Below, one piece after another: positions 60,223 to 64,000 of a stretch of DNA of 64,000 bases. How positions within the stretch are numbered: the stretch's first letter is position 1; each line of letters starts with the position of its first letter. The notes beneath the pieces were generated by a model. The model ran no database searches, had not been told where the DNA came from, and saw nothing but the letters and a program-made list of their open reading frames with translations. The stretch is taken from contig CAWKGA010000001.1 of assembly GCA_963849095.1 (NCBI GenBank), positions 558,001 to 622,000 on the forward strand, written 5' to 3'. The DNA is from JASHUC01 sp963849095. GTDB lineage: Bacteria > Pseudomonadota > Gammaproteobacteria > Steroidobacterales > Steroidobacteraceae. Position numbers and translations under genes: made by a program.

Positions 60223-62157
60223 TCAGCCGTCGGTCATCGCAGTCATGAGGGAGTCGAACATCGTGGTGGAGGCCTGGATCATCTGGGCGCAGGCCTGATA
60301 GGCCTGCTGGTACTGCACCATCAAGGCCGCCTCCTCGTCGAGATTCACGCCGTCGGCATTGTTGAGCGCATCGCTCGCCGACTGATTCACCGTCTGTGCC
60401 GCCGATGCGTTCGACTGCGCCTGCTGGGTGGTCGTCCCGATCTGGCTCACGAGATTGTTGGCGGCGCCGGAGAGCGAGGTGGTGCCGCCGTCGAGCGTTG
60501 CCGACGACAGCGTGCCGATCAGCGCGAGCAGATTGCTGTTGTCGCCGGTATTCGCGGGGGAATTGGCGCTCACCGTGAACGCATCGCCGTTCGCGGGCGC
60601 GCCGGTGATCGTCACCTGTGCGCCCTCGAAGGTAATGGGTGTCCCGCTCGAGTAGGCACCCGAGGCGACCGTCGCGCCCTCGCTATTGGTGACCGCGTAC
60701 TGTGCCGGTGGGCCGCTGAACGAGACGGTGTAGGTGTCCGGCACCCACGAGCCGGGGTCCGTCACGCCATAGGATGAGACGGTTCCCGTCCCGGTGTTGG
60801 TCGAGCTCGTCGCCGTCTGGATCAGCGAGGCCGAGGCGATCTGCGTCGGGCTCGTCAGCAGCAGGGAGAGCCCCTCGGTGGCCGCCGCCGTGGGCTGGAT
60901 CATGAAGCTGTCGCCGACCGCCACGGCGCCGCCGGGGCCCGCGCCGTTCGCGACGATCGAGACCCCCGCGGCCTCGAGCGGGTTCGCGCTCGAGCCGTCT
61001 CCGGTCATGGCGACCGGCTGCCCCGTCGTCTGGTCGAGGAGCTGCCAGCCGCCGTTCGCGGCGCCGCCCGTGTACGTGAGCACGTAATCGTCCGTCGTGA
61101 GATCGCTCAAGGCGGTGCGCGTCACGCTGAGCGAGGTGGCGTCGGCGTTGTTCGCACTGTCGAGGACCTGCACGCCGCCCACCGCGAACATCGGCTGGCC
61201 CTGAGCGCCGGTCTGATCCATTCCCGACTGCTGCTGCTGATTGGCGAGGGTTGCGAGCGCGACGCTCACCTGGCCGAGGGCGTTCTGCGTCGGATCGAGC
61301 ACCTGGGTGCGCGTCGCGAGCAGCCCGCCGAGGGAGCCTCCGCTCACCTCGGAGGTGATGTCCACCGTGGTGTTGCCGTTCACGAGTCCGATGTCGTACT
61401 CCGAGGCGTTGTAGGCATTCGGAGTGGTCGCGAGCTGCTGCGCCGTGTTGCCGGTGACGAGCGCCTGGCCGCTGCCGATGTACACGTTCGTCTCGCCATT
61501 GCCCTGTGCCACGGTGCTGACGCCCACGTACTGACTCAACTGGCTCACCAGCTGGTCGCGCTGGTCCATGAGCTGATTCGGGGTCTGGCCGGAGCCGGAC
61601 TGGTCCGCGATCTCTCCATTCAAGGAAGCGATCTGGCCCGCGAGCGTATTGATCTCGTTCACGTTGGTGGAGATCTGCGACTCGAGCTGCGAGCCCACCT
61701 GCGAGAGCTGCGAGTCGTAGTTTTGCAGCTGCTGCACGAGGGCCTGCGCCTGGCTCAGCACCGCCTGACCCGAGGCGGTCGTGGCGGGGGAGTTCGAGAG
61801 CGTCTGCAGCGAGTTGACGAAGGACTGCAGCGTCGCCGTGAGCCCCGTGCTCGAGTCGCTCAGCATGTTGTCGATCTGTGCCGCCTGCGTCCCGAGCGTG
61901 TTGAAGCTCGCATAGCTCGCCTGGGAGGTATTGACCTGCGCGGCAAGCAGTGCGCTGTAGGCGCGCGTGACGCTCGAGACATCGACACCGTTGCCGACAT
62001 AGCCGATCGACGATGCCTGGCCCGGCGCTTCGGCGAAATTGGCGGTCTCGAGGTCGTAGCCGGGCGTGGCGGCGTTCGCGACGTTGTTGCTCGTCACGTC
62101 GAGCGCCTGCTGGAAGGCGATCAGGCCGGAGACACTGGTTGAAAGTATGTCGCCCAT
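60223..62157 (-). CDS. flgK: Flagellar hook-associated protein 1 FlgK
   Basis: FlgK is the first hook-filament junction protein. The 644-residue product begins GDILSTSVSGLIAFQQALDVTSNNVANAATPGY in short conserved blocks and ends VNLDEEAALMVQYQQAYQAC. The middle carries the domain also seen in FlgL (about 460-545). It follows flgJ by 10 bases in one leftward operon. Confidence 0.97.
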   Translation of the reverse strand: MGDILSTSVSGLIAFQQALDVTSNNVANAATPGYDLETANFAEAPGQASSIGYVGNGVDVSSVTRAYSALLAAQVNTSQASYASFNTLGTQAAQIDNMLSDSSTGLTATLQSFVNSLQTLSNSPATTASGQAVLSQAQALVQQLQNYDSQLSQVGSQLESQISTNVNEINTLAGQIASLNGEIADQSGSGQTPNQLMDQRDQLVSQLSQYVGVSTVAQGNGETNVYIGSGQALVTGNTAQQLATTPNAYNASEYDIGLVNGNTTVDITSEVSGGSLGGLLATRTQVLDPTQNALGQVSVALATLANQQQQSGMDQTGAQGQPMFAVGGVQVLDSANNADATSLSVTRTALSDLTTDDYVLTYTGGAANGGWQLLDQTTGQPVAMTGDGSSANPLEAAGVSIVANGAGPGGAVAVGDSFMIQPTAAATEGLSLLLTSPTQIASASLIQTATSSTNTGTGTVSSYGVTDPGSWVPDTYTVSFSGPPAQYAVTNSEGATVASGAYSSGTPITFEGAQVTITGAPANGDAFTVSANSPANTGDNSNLLALIGTLSSATLDGGTTSLSGAANNLVSQIGTTTQQAQSNASAAQTVNQSASDALNNADGVNLDEEAALMVQYQQAYQACAQMIQASTTMFDSLMTAMTDG

Positions 62158-62167
62158 TCCTCAGCGC

Positions 62168-63328
62168 CTATAGAAGAGAGTCCGCGCCTGCCGTTATCGG
62201 CCCGGCGCTCGCAAGCTTGAGAGGCTCCGCGGAGGTGTCCGGCGTCCGTGAGGAGGCGCCCGAGTCCCGCAGAGTGCTCGCCACGTCGCTCGCAATCGAG
62301 CTGACCTTGTGGGCGTATTGCGGATCCGTGGCATACCCGCCGCGTTGCAGAGCGCCCGCGAACGCTTGGACGTTGCTTCCCGTGTTGAGGGCGGCAGCGT
62401 AGCGGGGATTGCTCTTGAGCAGTGAGACATAATCCTCGAAGCTCTGCGTGCGGCTGTCGTAGGCGCGGAACTGCGCCGTGGTTGCGTGGGCGGTGGCGCC
62501 GGCGAACTCACTCGTGCCGGCCGAGACGCTCGAACCGCCCCAGCCTTCGCTCGCCTTGATGCCGAAGAGATTGTTGCTCGAGTGGCCGGCGGTATCCTGC
62601 GGCACGCTGCGGCCCCAGTTGGTCTCGAGCGCCGCCTGCGCGACGAGGTTCTCCGCAGCCACCCCGAGCTGCTCAGCGGCTTTTTGCGCCTGCGGCCACA
62701 GCTCGTGGATGAAGCTCTTCTGCTCGGCCCGCGAGGCCGTGGGGGGCGAGGACGCGCCCCGCGGGCCCGCGCCTGCGGCGGCCGCCCCGGCAGAGCCGAT
62801 CGCCGGCGTGGATCGCGCCGCGGGGGAGCCCATAGCCGGCGTGGATCCCGCAGCTGGCCTTCCGACGGCCGGAGCAGATCTTGCGGCGGCAGAGCGCAGG
62901 GGCGGCGCGGCGCCCGTTGCTTCCGCCGCGCCCGTTGTCCCTGTGGCCCCCGTTGCGCCAGCGGCGCCCGTTGTCCCCCCGGCGCCCGACGCGGCTCCCG
63001 AGCCGCCCTGGCTGCCTGCGATGGCCCCCCGGCGCTGGAGCTGGCGGACCAGCATGTCGGCGAGGCCGAGCCCGTGTCCGCGGGTGAGCTCGATCGACAG
63101 CTGGTCGTCGAACATCCCCTGGTAGGTTTGCTCCTGGTCGCTGCCGAAGATGGGGTCCGGTCCGATCGCATCGCGCATGCTCTTGATGAGCATGCGCGCG
63201 AACAGGCTCTCGAACTGCCGTGCGACCTGCCGAATGGCGGCCGGATCGTTCTCGCTGGCCGCCTTCCTGAGCGACTCGAGGCCGGCAAAGTCGCCGTAGA
63301 CCTGCGCGTTGGCGATGGGCGTCGTCAT
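62168..63328 (-). CDS. flgJ: Flagellar rod assembly protein / peptidoglycan hydrolase FlgJ
   Basis: FlgJ caps the growing rod and opens the peptidoglycan. The start ATG 63328 gives MTTPIANAQVYGDFAGL. The N-terminal rod-binding domain has ARQFESLFARMLIKSMRDAI; the C-terminal glucosaminidase-type domain has FIHELWPQAQKAAEQLGV, AQAALETNWGRSVP and FRAYDSRTQSFEDYVSLL. Between them lies a low-complexity linker (about 105-200) of repeated Gly/Ala/Thr and Pro/Ala runs, longer than usual. The total is 386 residues, against about 313 in E. coli. Confidence 0.95.
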   Translation of the reverse strand: MTTPIANAQVYGDFAGLESLRKAASENDPAAIRQVARQFESLFARMLIKSMRDAIGPDPIFGSDQEQTYQGMFDDQLSIELTRGHGLGLADMLVRQLQRRGAIAGSQGGSGAASGAGGTTGAAGATGATGTTGAAEATGAAPPLRSAAARSAPAVGRPAAGSTPAMGSPAARSTPAIGSAGAAAAGAGPRGASSPPTASRAEQKSFIHELWPQAQKAAEQLGVAAENLVAQAALETNWGRSVPQDTAGHSSNNLFGIKASEGWGGSSVSAGTSEFAGATAHATTAQFRAYDSRTQSFEDYVSLLKSNPRYAAALNTGSNVQAFAGALQRGGYATDPQYAHKVSSIASDVASTLRDSGASSRTPDTSAEPLKLASAGPITAGADSLL

Positions 63329-63344
63329 GAGCGCGCCGCGGTCC

Positions 63345-64000
63345 TCAGATGACGATGAGCTGCGCGCGCAGCGCACCGGCTTGCTGCAGCGCTTCGAGAA
63401 TGGCGACCAGGTCTCCGGGGGCAGCGCCCACCTGGTTCACGGCACGCACGATCTCGTCGAGATTCACGCCGGCGTGGAACACGAACATGTGCGCGTCCGC
63501 CTGCTTCACATCGATCGAGCTGCGGGGCGTGGTGACGGTCTGGCCGCCCTGCGAGAGGGCCGTCGGCTGGCTCACGTCCTCGCGCTCCGTGATGGTCACG
63601 GAGAGCGAGCCGTGCGCGACGGCCGCCGCCATCACCTTCACCTCCGAGCTGATCACGACCGTGCCCGTGCGCGAGTTGATGATCACGCGCGCCGCCGCCA
63701 CGCCCGGGTCCACCTCGATCTCCTCGATCTGCGAGACGAATGCGATGCGCTGGTTCGGATTCGTCGGCGCGTCGACGCTGATCGAGACGGCATCGAGCGC
63801 CTGGGCGGTCCCATCCCCGAGGAGCTTGTTGATCGCGGCGGAGACTCGCGCGGCGGTGGTGAAGTCCGGCGTGTCGAGGTTCAAGACCACGTGCGGATCG
63901 CTATCGAAGTGCATCGGCACCACGCGCTCGACGGTCGCTCCGTTCGGTATGCGTCCGCTGCTCGGCACGTTGAGGATGATTTTCGAGCCGTCCTTGCCGC
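63345..64000 (-). CDS. flgI: Flagellar P-ring protein FlgI, C-terminal part (start outside window)
   Basis: FlgI forms the P ring around the flagellar rod in the peptidoglycan layer. The frame is open to the window edge; visible residues start GKDGSKIILNVPSSGRIPNG and run to the conserved end VGAAPGDLVAILEALQQAGALRAQLIVI. Diagnostic blocks are RIPNGATVERVVP, LNTPDFTTAARVSAAIN, ARVIINSRTGTVVIS and VNLDEIVRAVNQVGA. It precedes flgJ by 16 bases. Confidence 0.96.
   Translation of the reverse strand, partial: GKDGSKIILNVPSSGRIPNGATVERVVPMHFDSDPHVVLNLDTPDFTTAARVSAAINKLLGDGTAQALDAVSISVDAPTNPNQRIAFVSQIEEIEVDPGVAAARVIINSRTGTVVISSEVKVMAAAVAHGSLSVTITEREDVSQPTALSQGGQTVTTPRSSIDVKQADAHMFVFHAGVNLDEIVRAVNQVGAAPGDLVAILEALQQAGALRAQLIVI

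Overview
The window is a high-GC chromosomal segment of a motile gammaproteobacterium. The gene orders secD-secF, trmJ-iscS-iscA, ndk-rlmN-pilW-rodZ-hisS-yfgM-bamB-der, guaB-guaA and flgI-J-K-L-fliC-D-S point to this class, probably near the Xanthomonadales/Nevskiales/Steroidobacterales. I could run no search, so the family-level placement is a guess. Most core genes strongly prefer G or C at third codon positions, while the inserted regions are visibly more AT-rich.

Layout. 1-15.7 kb is core: SecDF, an amino-acid permease, SuhB, TrmJ, a cysteine desulfurase carrying a degenerate IscU-like tail, IscA, then Ndk, RlmN, PilW, RodZ, HisS, YfgM, BamB and Der. 15.8-21.8 kb holds xseA and guaBA, with three probable foreign genes between them (a 52-residue glycine-zipper membrane protein, a basic KGG protein and a NYN-domain nuclease). 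21.8-25.6 kb is a decayed island at the 3' end of guaA: the last codons of guaA recur twice downstream as att-like copies (24097-24120 and 25621-25643), dividing a toxin-antitoxin pair, two unknown genes and a CsgG/SH3 protein into two segments with no integrase. 26-34.9 kb is mixed: two FtsX/MacB-type permeases without an ATPase, two more PIN toxin modules, assorted single genes, tadA and mltF. 35.1-38.6 kb is a second island bounded by a 27-bp direct repeat of the 3' end of tRNA-Ser(CGA). It carries a truncated TOTE-type primase, a pRiA4b ORF-3-like gene and a Fic protein. 38.7-44.3 kb has an orphan TagH-like FHA protein, a DUF1820 gene and purL.

44.3-64 kb is a flagellar and glycosylation region. 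Leftward genes flgI, flgJ, flgK, flgL, fliC, fliD, fliS and flaG build the rod/P-ring, hook-filament junction, filament and cap. They are followed by a 1566-residue protein made almost wholly of octapeptides, organised in a 198-residue (594-bp) super-repeat that keeps exact phase over seven periods. This gene has its own good match to a FliA (sigma-28) promoter, with the same 11-bp spacing as the one before fliC. Next to it lie a TPR/O-GlcNAc-transferase-like protein fused to a zinc-ribbon methyltransferase, a second methyltransferase and two glycosyltransferase-like genes. The best candidate for an undescribed system is this late-flagellar octapeptide-repeat protein with its neighbouring glycosylation/methylation genes.
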